From CAWBFD01 sp963788115 (GTDB lineage Bacteria > Actinomycetota > Thermoleophilia > Solirubrobacterales > 70-9): DNA of 64,000 bases. The first letter of the stretch is position 1. Each line of letters starts with the position of its first letter. A program made the position numbers and the translations under genes. The stretch is taken from the NCBI GenBank assembly GCA_963788115.1, contig CAWBFD010000004.1, forward strand, positions 496,001 to 560,000. The letters are read 5' to 3'. This document shows positions 34,483 through 42,369 of the stretch, in pieces. The notes under the pieces were generated by a model, which saw only the letters and a list, made by a program, of their open reading frames with translations, made no database searches and had not been told where the DNA came from.

Positions 34483-34713
34483 TCAGCCGGGAGTCGACGT
34501 CTTAACCGACAACGCGTGGATGGTGCCGTCGTCCATCAGGTGCTGGACGGGCGCCTTCACCATCCGGTGCTGATCGATCCGGTGGCGGCCCTCGAACTGG
34601 GGGGCACGCACGATGGCCCTGAGGTGATCGCCCCCCGCCTCGTCGATCACCTCGACCTCGGAGCCCGGCAGCGCCTGCTCGATCAACCGCTTGACCTCGG
34701 CCAGATCCGCCAT
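34483..34713 (-). CDS. BolA family protein
   Basis: 76 residues covering almost the complete BolA fold: the helix/strand start VKRLIEQALPGSEVEVID, the central GGDHLRAIVRAPQFEGRHRIDQHRMV and the closing HALSVKTSTP. BolA proteins bind [2Fe-2S] clusters together with CGFS glutaredoxins. It starts only 4 bases after the ferredoxin-NADP reductase stop and lies just upstream of grx4, so all three minus-strand genes are probably one operon. Confidence 0.93.
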   Translation of the reverse strand: MADLAEVKRLIEQALPGSEVEVIDEAGGDHLRAIVRAPQFEGRHRIDQHRMVKAPVQHLMDDGTIHALSVKTSTPG

Positions 34714-34717
34714 GAGA

Positions 34718-36139
34718 TCACTCGGCCGCGACCGCGGCGCCGGCCCTTGACGCCTCGAGCATCTCCTCGATGGTGCAGAACTTGATCCGCGGGCGGCCCC
34801 GGGGCTCGCCCAGCTCGCGCTCGGCGCGGTCGATCGCCTCCCAGCCCTGATAGCTCACCGCGTCGGGCTGGCGCTCGGCCAGGAGCTCCACGATCGCGCT
34901 CCGGTCGGCCGCCATCGCGGGCTCGGGCAGCCGCCCCACCTCCAGGTCGGCGAACAGCGCCTCGACGGTCTCGTTGGAATCCTTCTTGTTGGTCCCGATG
35001 ACCCCGCTCGGACCGCGCTTGATCCACCCGGTTGCGTACTGGCCGGGGACCGGGTCGCCGGTCTCGGGATCGATCGCCCGCCCGCCCTCGTTCGGGATCA
35101 CCCCACGCCGCTCGTCGAACGGAACCCCCGCGAGGCCGACGCCCCTGTAGCCGATCGAGCGCAGCACGAGTCCGCACTCGATCGTCTCCCGCTCGCCGGT
35201 GTCGCGGGCGCGGATCGCTCCGGACTCGTCTCGGTGGAGCTCGTTCCGAGCGACGATCACGCGCTGGACCTTGCCGTCCCCCTGGATCTCGACCGGCGAG
35301 CGCAGGAAGCGGAGCGAGATCCGCTTCGGCTTGCCCTCCGGTCGGCGCCGGGAGAACTCGATGAGGATCTCGACGTTCTTGCGGCCGGTGATGTCGGCCT
35401 CGTCCGATTCCAGGAACTCGCGGCTGAGCTCGTCGAGCTCGCACTCGGCTTGGTCGACGTGGATGTCGGCGGCGGCCATCTCGCCAAGCTCGCGCAGCTC
35501 AGGGTTGGTGAACGCGGCCTGGGCGGGGCCGCGACGGCCGAGGATGACGATCTCGCGCACGTTGCTTCGGACGAGCGGCTCGATCGCGTGGTCGGCGGTG
35601 TCGGTCTCGGCCAGTTCGTCGCGGGTCAGCGCCAGCATGCGGGCGACGTCGGTGGCGACGTTGCCGTTGCCGATCACGACTGCCCGCTCGCAGGAGAGGT
35701 CGAACTCGCGGTCGGCGAAGTCGGGGTGGGCGTTGTACCAGGCGACGAACTCGGTGGCTGCGTGGCTCCCCGGCAGGTCCTCCCCGGGGATGCCGAGATG
35801 GCGGTCGGTGGCGCTGCCGTAGGCGTGGATCACCGCGTGGTAGCGGTCGCCCACCTCACCGGCGGTCACTTCGCGGCCGACCTCGACGTTGCCGAAGAAG
35901 CGAAACCCCGGGCGGGCCGCGGTCTTCTCGTAGACCCTGATCACCGATTTGATCTTCGGATGATCCGGCGCGACCCCCGCCCGGACCAGCCCGAACGGGG
36001 TCGGCAGCCGGTCGAACATGTCGACCTCGACCTCGACCCCGTCTCGCCGCAGAAGCTGCTCGGCGGCGTAGAACCCGGCCGGGCCGGAGCCGACGATTGC
36101 GACACGGAGGGGGTTGTCGGGGGTGCCGAGGGCGGCCAT
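34718..36139 (-). CDS. Ferredoxin-NADP reductase, adrenodoxin-reductase type (FprA-like)
   Basis: 473 residues. The N-terminal FAD motif VAIVGSGPAGFYAAEQLL (about 13-30), the RAGVAPDHPKIKSV region, an NADP-binding VVIGNGNVATDVARML and the C-terminal GWIKRGPSGVIGTNKKDS are diagnostic. It transfers electrons between NADPH and ferredoxin, for Fe-S cluster assembly or P450s. ATG 36139 is chosen. The C-terminal 70 residues are less conserved. It is 79 bases downstream of hemQ and 4 bases upstream of bolA. Confidence 0.94.
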   Translation of the reverse strand: MAALGTPDNPLRVAIVGSGPAGFYAAEQLLRRDGVEVEVDMFDRLPTPFGLVRAGVAPDHPKIKSVIRVYEKTAARPGFRFFGNVEVGREVTAGEVGDRYHAVIHAYGSATDRHLGIPGEDLPGSHAATEFVAWYNAHPDFADREFDLSCERAVVIGNGNVATDVARMLALTRDELAETDTADHAIEPLVRSNVREIVILGRRGPAQAAFTNPELRELGEMAAADIHVDQAECELDELSREFLESDEADITGRKNVEILIEFSRRRPEGKPKRISLRFLRSPVEIQGDGKVQRVIVARNELHRDESGAIRARDTGERETIECGLVLRSIGYRGVGLAGVPFDERRGVIPNEGGRAIDPETGDPVPGQYATGWIKRGPSGVIGTNKKDSNETVEALFADLEVGRLPEPAMAADRSAIVELLAERQPDAVSYQGWEAIDRAERELGEPRGRPRIKFCTIEEMLEASRAGAAVAAE

Positions 36140-36218
36140 GGGAGTGCGGAAGGGTAGAGGTTGTCTCTTCCGGAGCAGAGGGGCGGAGCCCCCATTGCGA
36201 CGGGTGAGGCTGGTCCTG

Positions 36219-36932
36219 TCAGGAGATCTTGGCGAGCGCCGGTTCCGAGCGCGCGGTCGCGGCGCCGTCGAGCGCGTCCAGCGCGCGTGCGATCGACATG
36301 CTGATGCAGGTGAAGATCGGCGTGTCGCGGAGGGTGTAGGAGCTGGACTCGGAGCCGCGCAGCTCCTGCACCAGATCGAGGAACCGATCGGGATCGTCGG
36401 CCTCGAACGAGACCACGAACTCCTGGTCGTCGAGGCCGAAGGAGTAGGCGGTGTTGATGGTGATCTCGGGGTAGCGGCGGCCAATCTCGATGTGATCGGC
36501 CATGATCCGCCGCCGCTCCTCGAGCGGCAGGCGATACCAGTCGCGACGCTTCTCGAATGGGTAGACGAACAGGTACTTGCGCTCCGAGGTGCAGATCTCC
36601 GGCCGGACCTCCGAGTCGGAGTACGGCGAGCGCTTGGTCATCGCCAGGTAGGAGTGGGGGATGTGAGCCCACTTGGCCAGCCCGCTCTGGGCGAGGACGA
36701 CGTGGAAGGTGTGGATGTCGTCGAGCGCAGGGCTCTGCGCCAGCAGCATGAGGTCGACGTCGCCCCGGGTACCAACGGTCGAGTAGGCACGCAGACGGCG
36801 GTCCTGGGCGAAGTCCTCGCAGGCGGCGAGGAACTCGCGTTTATCCTGCGCGCGCGCATCGGGATCGCGGCGCTGCCAGGCGGGGTCGAGCTTGAAGAAG
36901 GTGAACTTGGCGTACGTACGAAGGTCGGCCAC
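36219..36932 (-). CDS. Chlorite-dismutase-like coproheme decarboxylase (HemQ type)
   Basis: About 237 residues with the two-domain ferredoxin-like fold of the family. Motifs are YAKFTFFKLDPAWQRR, STVGTRGDVDLMLLAQS, SYLAMTKRSPYSD and the C-terminal VVSFEADDPDRFLDLVQELRGSESS. Actinobacterial members decarboxylate coproheme III to haem b. GTG 36932 is preferred because the family start (ADLRTYAKF) follows directly; the ATG 36977 version would overlap the next gene's promoter. It is divergent from a large membrane protein and next to Fe-S genes, so a haem/Fe-S theme is consistent. Confidence 0.88.
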   Translation of the reverse strand: MADLRTYAKFTFFKLDPAWQRRDPDARAQDKREFLAACEDFAQDRRLRAYSTVGTRGDVDLMLLAQSPALDDIHTFHVVLAQSGLAKWAHIPHSYLAMTKRSPYSDSEVRPEICTSERKYLFVYPFEKRRDWYRLPLEERRRIMADHIEIGRRYPEITINTAYSFGLDDQEFVVSFEADDPDRFLDLVQELRGSESSSYTLRDTPIFTCISMSIARALDALDGAATARSEPALAKIS

Positions 36933-36946
36933 GACAGGAATTCTAG

Positions 36947-36969
36947 GCCGGCACACAGGGTGTGCCGGC
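36947..36969. repeat. 10-bp inverted repeat in the hemQ divergent promoter
   Basis: GCCGGCACAC (36947-36956) pairs exactly with GTGTGCCGGC (36960-36969) around the loop AGG. It lies 6 bases before ATG 36976 and 14 bases upstream of hemQ GTG 36932. It is either an operator for the divergent pair or a 5' hairpin close to the membrane-protein start. Confidence 0.6.
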
Positions 36970-36975
36970 AGGGGC

Positions 36976-38856
36976 ATGTCAGGCGCCGCAGGCGCCGCAC
37001 TTGGTTTGCTGGCAGCGGTTGCCGCCGTTGCGCTCCCGGCGGCCGGCGCCCAGGCCCAGGAACGGACGCGGGTGACGATCGCGATCCTTCCTCACGGAAC
37101 CGATGCCGAGGATCTGACCGACATCGATGGCCTGGCGCCGGGCGTGATGAGCGCGGGCATCGGCCAGATCCCCTCCACGCAGACCTATCTCGACATCACC
37201 CAGGGGAATCGGGTCTCCGAGACGCTCTACGACGGAGAGCTGCCGTACCTGATCCGGGCTTCCGGGAGAGTTCGTCCCGATCGCTGGGAGGCGGTGATCG
37301 AGCGGGCGGAGGACGTCCCGGCGGACCTCGTCCCGGGCCTGCTCGCCTCGACCCTCACAGGCGGTGGGATTCCGATGCGGGCGGACCCCGACGCGGGTGC
37401 GGCGACGCTGCTCGCCGTCGACCGTAACGGCCGGATCCTCTTGGTCGACCCCGCGCGCTGCCCCACCCGAGGCTGTCCTGGCGTGACGGTCGAGGAGGCG
37501 ACGGTCGACGGTCTGCCTGCTCTGGTCGAGCGCCTTCGTGGGGCCGACATGCTGATCGCGTTCGAACGCCCGCCGCCCGCCGTTCGGGTGCTCACGTTCG
37601 CCCTCGCCGGGAGCGGCTTCTCGGGCCTCGTCACCTCCGACAGCACCCGCTTTCGCGGGCTCGTGACCTCGACGGACATCGCACCGACCGTCCTCGAGCG
37701 CTTCGGGATCGAGGTCCCCGACGAGATGAACGGCCAGGCGATCCGGGCCGAGGGCGATCCCGACATCGAGGAGCTGTCGGAGCTGCAGGCTCGGCTCCAG
37801 GTCACCAGGGAGCGCCGAGGCCCGGTGATCGGCGAGAACCTGCTGGTCTGGGTGGGCGTGGTGGCGCTCGCAGCGCTCGCCTTCGGCCGTGAAGGCGCCC
37901 GCCTCGGGCTGAAGCTCCTCGCGCTGTCCGCGATCTACCTGCCGCTCGTCCTGCTGGGCACGGCGGCGCTCGACCCGTCGCTGTTCGCGGAGCGCCTGAC
38001 CGCCGCCGTCGGGGCGCCGCTGCTCGCGGCGGTGACCCTGGCGGCGATCGAGGGGTGGGGGGCGATCGCCGTCGCCTGCGGGCTCACCGTCGGCGCCTAC
38101 GCGATCGACGTCGTCGCCGGCTCGGTGCTCACCCCGCTGTCCCTCCCGGGGCCGAACCCGGCATCGGGCTCGCGGTTCTACGGGATCGGCAACGAGATCG
38201 AGGCGATCGTCGCGGCGCTGATCCCGATCGGGGTCGGGGCCGCGATGGCGGCGCTTCCACTCACCCGGGACGGCGGGCGTGCCGCGGCCACGGCGTTCCT
38301 GGCTGCGGGCCTGGTCGGAGCGGCCGTGTTCGCGATCGGACGCTTCGGCGCGGACGTGGGCGCGGCGATCGTGCTCCCCGCGGGCGGCGCGGTCGCGGCC
38401 GCCGTCGCCCTGCGCTCCCGCCGCGGGCTGGCGCTGGCGTTGGTGGCCCCGTTTGTCTGCGTGGCCGTGGTTGCGATCGTCGACCTCGCGCTGGGTGGTG
38501 GGGCCCATCTCACAAGCTCACTGCTCGACGCCGGCGGGCTCGCAGAGGCGGGAGAGGTGTTCGAGCGCCGCATCCGGCTCGCGGCCTCGAGCTTCACCCG
38601 GACGGCCAACCTCCCGTTCATGGTCCTGGCCGCGATCTTCATCGCGCTCGGGATCCGCTTCCGCCATCGGATCACGGGTTGGTTTCGGGAGCGTGCGGCG
38701 CTCGCCGGCGTGGCCGGCGCGGTCGCGGCCACCGTGCTCGGCACCGTGTCGAACGATTCCGGCGTGATCCTGCTGATCCTGGGCACGGGATACGTGGCGG
38801 CGACCGTGGGGTTTGCGTGGGCGCAGGGAGCCGGCCGCTCAGGCGAGCCAGTGTGA
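36976..38856 (+). CDS. Alkaline-phosphatase-fold-like membrane protein, unknown function
   Basis: 626 residues. A signal peptide (residues 1-25) is followed by a soluble part of about 260 residues whose end (VTSTDIAPTVLERFGIEVPDEMNG) matches the late metal-site region of sulfatase/alkaline-phosphatase-fold enzymes. The N-terminal catalytic nucleophile motif of that fold is not visible. At least eight to ten membrane helices follow (about 280-620). It may be a phosphatase-like envelope protein with a membrane domain, related to actinobacterial proteins I cannot name. ATG 36976 is supported by AGGGG upstream. It precedes the glycosyltransferase-flippase fusion by 131 bases. Confidence 0.6.
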   Translation: MSGAAGAALGLLAAVAAVALPAAGAQAQERTRVTIAILPHGTDAEDLTDIDGLAPGVMSAGIGQIPSTQTYLDITQGNRVSETLYDGELPYLIRASGRVRPDRWEAVIERAEDVPADLVPGLLASTLTGGGIPMRADPDAGAATLLAVDRNGRILLVDPARCPTRGCPGVTVEEATVDGLPALVERLRGADMLIAFERPPPAVRVLTFALAGSGFSGLVTSDSTRFRGLVTSTDIAPTVLERFGIEVPDEMNGQAIRAEGDPDIEELSELQARLQVTRERRGPVIGENLLVWVGVVALAALAFGREGARLGLKLLALSAIYLPLVLLGTAALDPSLFAERLTAAVGAPLLAAVTLAAIEGWGAIAVACGLTVGAYAIDVVAGSVLTPLSLPGPNPASGSRFYGIGNEIEAIVAALIPIGVGAAMAALPLTRDGGRAAATAFLAAGLVGAAVFAIGRFGADVGAAIVLPAGGAVAAAVALRSRRGLALALVAPFVCVAVVAIVDLALGGGAHLTSSLLDAGGLAEAGEVFERRIRLAASSFTRTANLPFMVLAAIFIALGIRFRHRITGWFRERAALAGVAGAVAATVLGTVSNDSGVILLILGTGYVAATVGFAWAQGAGRSGEPV

Positions 38857-38897
38857 CGTTTGCACGCTGACTCCCCCGCCCGCTCCGCTAACCTGAG

Positions 38898-38957
38898 TGC
38901 CCGTTTCGTCTGGGACCGGCCTGCGCGGAATGCCTCGGACGGGCAATGTGGCCGGTC
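38898..38957 (+). promoter_or_regulatory. Interleaved inverted repeats (pseudoknot-capable) before the GT4 fusion
   Basis: TGCCCGT (38898-38904) pairs with ACGGGCA (38939-38945), and GACCGGCC (38914-38921) pairs with GGCCGGTC (38950-38957). The order A-B-A'-B' allows two exclusive hairpins or an H-type pseudoknot. It ends 30 bases before the ATG at 38988. It could be an RNA leader controlling the fusion gene or a terminator of the previous gene. No known riboswitch class is recognised. Confidence 0.4.
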
Positions 38958-38987
38958 ACCCTTGGAGCAGCCAGGATCCATCCGCTC

Positions 38988-41300
38988 ATGCGCATCGCGA
39001 TCGTCACCCCCTACTCCTGGACCTACCCCGGCGGCGTCAACCGCCACGTCGAATCGCTGGCCGCTGAGCTGATCGCGCGCGGCCACGAGCTGCGCGTGCT
39101 GGCGCCCTGGGACCGGCCGACCCGGCTGAGCGGGATCTTGCATCGAGCCGATGCCGAGTCTCGCGAGCCCCCCGAGTACCTGGTTCCGCTCGGGCCGACG
39201 GTCGGGATCGGCGCCAACGGCGCGGTCTCCAACCTCTCGGTCTTTCCCGACGCGATCACCGGAATGCGCCGTGAGCTGCGTGCTTTCGGGCCGGAGGTCG
39301 TGCACGTCCACGAGCCGGTGGCTCCGGTCCTCGGGTGGGACGCGGTCTCCTACCCCGACGCCCCGGTGGTCGGCACGTTTCACTCCTACTCGACCAAGCG
39401 CGTTCCCAACCACATCGCGAATCTGCTCGGCGCGCGCCGCAAGCTGAACCAGCTCCACGGGCGGATCGCCGTCTCCGAGGCCGCCGCCTGGACCGGCCGG
39501 CGCTGGTTCGGAGGCGACTACCGGGTCATTCCGAACGGGGTCGATGTCGATGGACCGCCCGTGGCGGCCAAGCCGCGCTCCGACGAGTTGCGCCTGCTGT
39601 TCGTGGGGCGCCCGGAGGCGCGCAAGGGCCTGCCCGTGCTGCTGGCGGCCTTCGAGGCCCTGGTCGAGCACGTTCCGTCGAAACTGACTGTCATCGGCGC
39701 GAGCTCCGACGACGTCGCCCGCTACCTGTCGGATCCGTCGGCGCAGTCGCGGATCGACACGCTCGGTCGGGTCCCGCACGACGAGCTTTGGCTGCGTCTC
39801 CACCACGCGGATGTCCTGTGCGCTCCCTCGCTCGCAGGAGAGAGCTTCGGCATGATCCTGACCGAGGCGTTTGCGGCGGGAACCCCGGTGATCGCGTCGA
39901 ACATCGCGGGCTACGCGGACGTGGTATCCGATGGGGTGGACGGGGTCCTGGTGCCTCCGGCGGATCCGCAGCGGCTCGCCGAGGAGCTGCAAAGCTTCCA
40001 CCTCCAGCCGGGGCGCCGCCTGGCGATGGGGGCCGCGGCCCGAGTGAACGCTCAGCGCTACGCGTGGCCGCGGGTGGCCGAGCAGATCGAGGAGGTGTAC
40101 GAGCAGGTCCAGCACGCGTCCGAGCCGGCCACCGCGACCGAGCGAATCTCGCGCACGAGCGGGCTGGCCCCGATCGATGGGGGCCCTCGGCGCCCCGCCA
40201 GGCGCCTCGAGTCGCTCGACCCGGAGCCAGCGCGAGCCAGCGGTCGATACCGCACGGCTCGCCGGATCGGGCTCGCGGTTGCGGGCGTGCTGGGGCTCGG
40301 GCTCACGGCCCTCGCGGCGAACAGGATCGGCCTCGACAACGTGGTCCGGAGCATCGTCCGCTCCGACTCGACCCTGGTCCTGGTCGCCACCGTCCTGATG
40401 ATGAGCTCGCTGCTCTTGCGCGCGGCGTCATGGTTCACGATCGCGCGGGCGGCGCTCCCCCTGTATCCGCTGCGCCGTCGCGATGTGACCTCCGCGACCA
40501 TGATCGGAGTGCTGATGTCGGCGACGCTGCCGGCCCGCCTCGGCGAGCCGGCCCGGGCGATGGTGCTTGCCCGGCGCACAGGCCGCCTGCGCGACACCCT
40601 GCCCGTGCTGCTCGGGACCCTGGTCTCGCAGACGGCGCTGAACATTCTGGCGCTGGGCATCCTCGGCGCGATCATCGTCACCTCGACCGATCTCTTCCAC
40701 TCCAGCTCGGAGCGCCTGTTCATCGTCAGCCTGGCACCGCTCCTGATCCTGGTCGCGGTCGTGCTGGCGCCGATGGTCGTGCGGCAGAACGGCTGTGGTC
40801 GGGTCGCGCGCGTGTTCGGCAGTGTGCGCTCGGCGCTGCTCCAGGTGCGTACCGGCCTCAGCGTGTTCCGGAAGCCGCGGCTTGGCGCGATCGCCGCGAC
40901 CTCGCAGCTCGGCGCCTGGGGGTTGCAGTTGCTGGCGTGCGCGGTCCTGTTCCGGGCCCTGGGCGTAGATGACGTGGGCGTCGGCGCAGCCGCCGCGGTG
41001 CTGTTCGCGGTGAACGTCACCGCAGTGGTGCCGGCGACCCCGTCCAACATCGGCGTGTTCCAGCTCGCGGTGCTCAGCGTGCTGACGACAGGATTCGGCG
41101 TCCCCAGCACCGACGCGCTCGCCTACGGCGTGATCCTGCAGGCGGTCGAGGTCGCGACCGCGGTCGCGCTCGGGCTACCCGCCTTGGTGCGCGAGGGCGT
41201 CACCTGGTCCGACATGCGGCTGCGGGCGCTGTCGGCGGCACCCGCGCGGCTCGAGTCTCGCCCCGGGGACGCGACCGAGAGCATTTCGAACCCGCTGTAG
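38988..41300 (+). CDS. GT4 glycosyltransferase fused to a flippase-like (LPG synthase TM) domain
   Basis: 770 residues. Residues 1-390 are a GT-B glycosyltransferase of the PimA-like GT4 type: IAIVTPYSWTYPGGVNRHVESL at the start, HVHEPVAPVLGW, and the EX7E segment GESFGMILTEAFAAGTPV. After a disordered linker (about 390-425) come six or more membrane helices of the LPG-flippase/UPF0104 type (MMSSLLLRAASWFTIARAAL, LGEPARAMVLAR, VVPATPSNIGVFQLAVLS). A single chain could glycosylate a lipid and move it or its product across the membrane. ATG 38988 is chosen; ATG 38946 would add 14 residues. Confidence 0.88.
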   Translation: MRIAIVTPYSWTYPGGVNRHVESLAAELIARGHELRVLAPWDRPTRLSGILHRADAESREPPEYLVPLGPTVGIGANGAVSNLSVFPDAITGMRRELRAFGPEVVHVHEPVAPVLGWDAVSYPDAPVVGTFHSYSTKRVPNHIANLLGARRKLNQLHGRIAVSEAAAWTGRRWFGGDYRVIPNGVDVDGPPVAAKPRSDELRLLFVGRPEARKGLPVLLAAFEALVEHVPSKLTVIGASSDDVARYLSDPSAQSRIDTLGRVPHDELWLRLHHADVLCAPSLAGESFGMILTEAFAAGTPVIASNIAGYADVVSDGVDGVLVPPADPQRLAEELQSFHLQPGRRLAMGAAARVNAQRYAWPRVAEQIEEVYEQVQHASEPATATERISRTSGLAPIDGGPRRPARRLESLDPEPARASGRYRTARRIGLAVAGVLGLGLTALAANRIGLDNVVRSIVRSDSTLVLVATVLMMSSLLLRAASWFTIARAALPLYPLRRRDVTSATMIGVLMSATLPARLGEPARAMVLARRTGRLRDTLPVLLGTLVSQTALNILALGILGAIIVTSTDLFHSSSERLFIVSLAPLLILVAVVLAPMVVRQNGCGRVARVFGSVRSALLQVRTGLSVFRKPRLGAIAATSQLGAWGLQLLACAVLFRALGVDDVGVGAAAAVLFAVNVTAVVPATPSNIGVFQLAVLSVLTTGFGVPSTDALAYGVILQAVEVATAVALGLPALVREGVTWSDMRLRALSAAPARLESRPGDATESISNPL

Positions 41301-41347
41301 CGGGGCCGGTGCCCTCGCCGTCGCGTCGCCGCTCCCGGCGCCGCCCC

Positions 41348-41379
41348 TTGACAGGACGCTAGGTAAGTAGTAGCTTACC
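41348..41379 (+). promoter_or_regulatory. Promoter with ArsR-type operator
   Basis: A consensus -35 TTGACA (41348-41353) is spaced 17 bases from a -10-like TAGCTT (41371-41376). GGTAAG (41362-41367) and CTTACC (41374-41379) form a 6-bp inverted repeat with a 6-base spacer over the -10 region. The layout suits autorepression of the ArsR gene starting at GTG 41384. Confidence 0.75.
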
Positions 41380-41383
41380 GTTA

Positions 41384-41713
41384 GTGGAAACTTACGAAGA
41401 GCAAGAGCAACGCGTTGACGGGTTGAGCGCGCTGGGCGACCCCACGCGGCGGGCGATTTTCGAGTTGCTCGCTGAGCGGCCGCGGCCCGTCGGCGAGCTC
41501 GCCGATGAGTTGCCGGTGAGCCGGCCGGCGGTGTCGCAGCACCTGCGGGTCCTGAGCGAGGCGGGCCTCGTGGTCGGCCGGCGCGACGGCAACCGCCGCA
41601 TCTATCAGCTCGATCCGTCGGGGGTTGGCGCCGTGCGCGCCTACCTCGATCGATTCTGGACTCAGGCACTGGCCGCGTTCAAGCGGGCGGCCGAACAGAA
41701 GGAGGTCCCATGA
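41384..41713 (+). CDS. ArsR family transcriptional regulator
   Basis: 109 residues with a winged helix: LSALGDPTRRAIFELLAERPRPVGELADELPVSRPAVSQHLRVLSEAGLV, followed by RRDGNRRIYQLDPSGV as the wing. No metal-binding cysteines are seen, so it belongs to the non-metal ArsR clade that usually sits upstream of SRPBCC genes. It overlaps the SRPBCC gene by 4 bases (ATGA). GTG 41384 follows a strong promoter with a matching operator. Confidence 0.92.
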   Translation: METYEEQEQRVDGLSALGDPTRRAIFELLAERPRPVGELADELPVSRPAVSQHLRVLSEAGLVVGRRDGNRRIYQLDPSGVGAVRAYLDRFWTQALAAFKRAAEQKEVP

Positions 41714-42186
41714 CAGAGCAGGCAACCGGGATGGCCGTGCGCACCTCGGTCACGGTCGAAGTCCCGCAACGGGATGCGTTCCGGGTGTTCACGGAGGAGT
41801 TCGAGAGCTGGTGGCCACGCGACCACCACATCGGCGAGGTCTCGCCCGAGACCGAGGTGATCGAGCTTCGCGAGGGCGGTCGCATGTACGAGCGCGCCCC
41901 CGACGGCACAGAGTGCGACTGGGCCAAGGTGCTCGCCTACGAGCCGCCCGAGCGCTTCGTGATCGGCTGGTTGCTCGATGCCGAGTTCGAGTACGACCCC
42001 GAGCTCATGACCGAGGTCGAGATCCGGTTCATCGCGGAGGGGGCGCAGGCCACACGGGTCGAGCTCGAGCACCGCGGTCTCGAGATCTTCGGCGAGGAGG
42101 CCGAGAAGCTCCGCGACGCGATCGGCGCCTCGGACGGCTGGAGCGGGATCCTGAAGCGGTTCGCGGAGGTGGCGGAAGCCGCCTGA
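41710..42186 (+). CDS. SRPBCC/AHSA1-family protein
   Basis: 158 residues with an AHSA1-type START/Bet v1 fold: VRTSVTVEVPQRDAFRVFTEEFESWWP at the N-terminus, LREGGRMYERAPDGTECDWAKVLAYEPPERFVIGW in the middle, and a C-terminal SGILKRFAEVAEA helix. Such proteins paired with an ArsR regulator are widespread, with unknown small-molecule ligands. It is translationally coupled to ArsR. About 183 bases separate it from metE, with an interleaved repeat and a SAM riboswitch in between. Confidence 0.9.
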   Translation: MTEQATGMAVRTSVTVEVPQRDAFRVFTEEFESWWPRDHHIGEVSPETEVIELREGGRMYERAPDGTECDWAKVLAYEPPERFVIGWLLDAEFEYDPELMTEVEIRFIAEGAQATRVELEHRGLEIFGEEAEKLRDAIGASDGWSGILKRFAEVAEAA

Positions 42187-42191
42187 GAGAC

Positions 42192-42228
42192 GGCGGAGCA
42201 GGGGACGCCCGGCTCCGCCGAACCCCTG
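42192..42228 (+). repeat. Interleaved inverted repeats after the SRPBCC gene
   Basis: GGCGGAG (42192-42198) pairs with CTCCGCC (42213-42219), and CAGGGG (42199-42204) pairs with CCCCTG (42223-42228), again in A-B-A'-B' order. It starts 6 bases after the stop and is upstream of the SAM riboswitch. It is a possible factor in ending transcription of the ArsR/SRPBCC unit. Confidence 0.4.
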
Positions 42229-42243
42229 CCTGTAAGCTTCCCC

Positions 42244-42346
42244 CACCATCCAGAGCGGCTGAGGGATTCGGACCGAAGACGCCGCCGCAACCGACCCGCT
42301 CCCAGGAGCGCTGCACGGTGCGACAGCCGAGATCGATGGGATGGGA
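42244..42346 (+). promoter_or_regulatory. SAM riboswitch (SAM-I/S-box type) upstream of metE
   Basis: The conserved core is readable: CAGAGCGGCTGAGGGA, then CCGCAACC, then GGTGCGACAGCCGAGATCGATG. Paired ends CCATCC (42246-42251) and GGATGG (42339-42344) can form P1. This pattern (AGAG...GGCTGAGGGA...GCAACC...GGTGC...GATG) is that of the S-adenosylmethionine riboswitch. It precedes metE by 24 bases, which suits translational control by SAM. No terminator is visible after it. Confidence 0.85.
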
Positions 42347-42369
42347 CCCCCCAACTAAGCTGAACCACG

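Noticed and set aside
38178..40115. Minus-strand frame opposite the glycosyltransferase fusion
   Set aside because: Repeated Arg/Ala/Ser/Pro composition and antisense position indicate a shadow.
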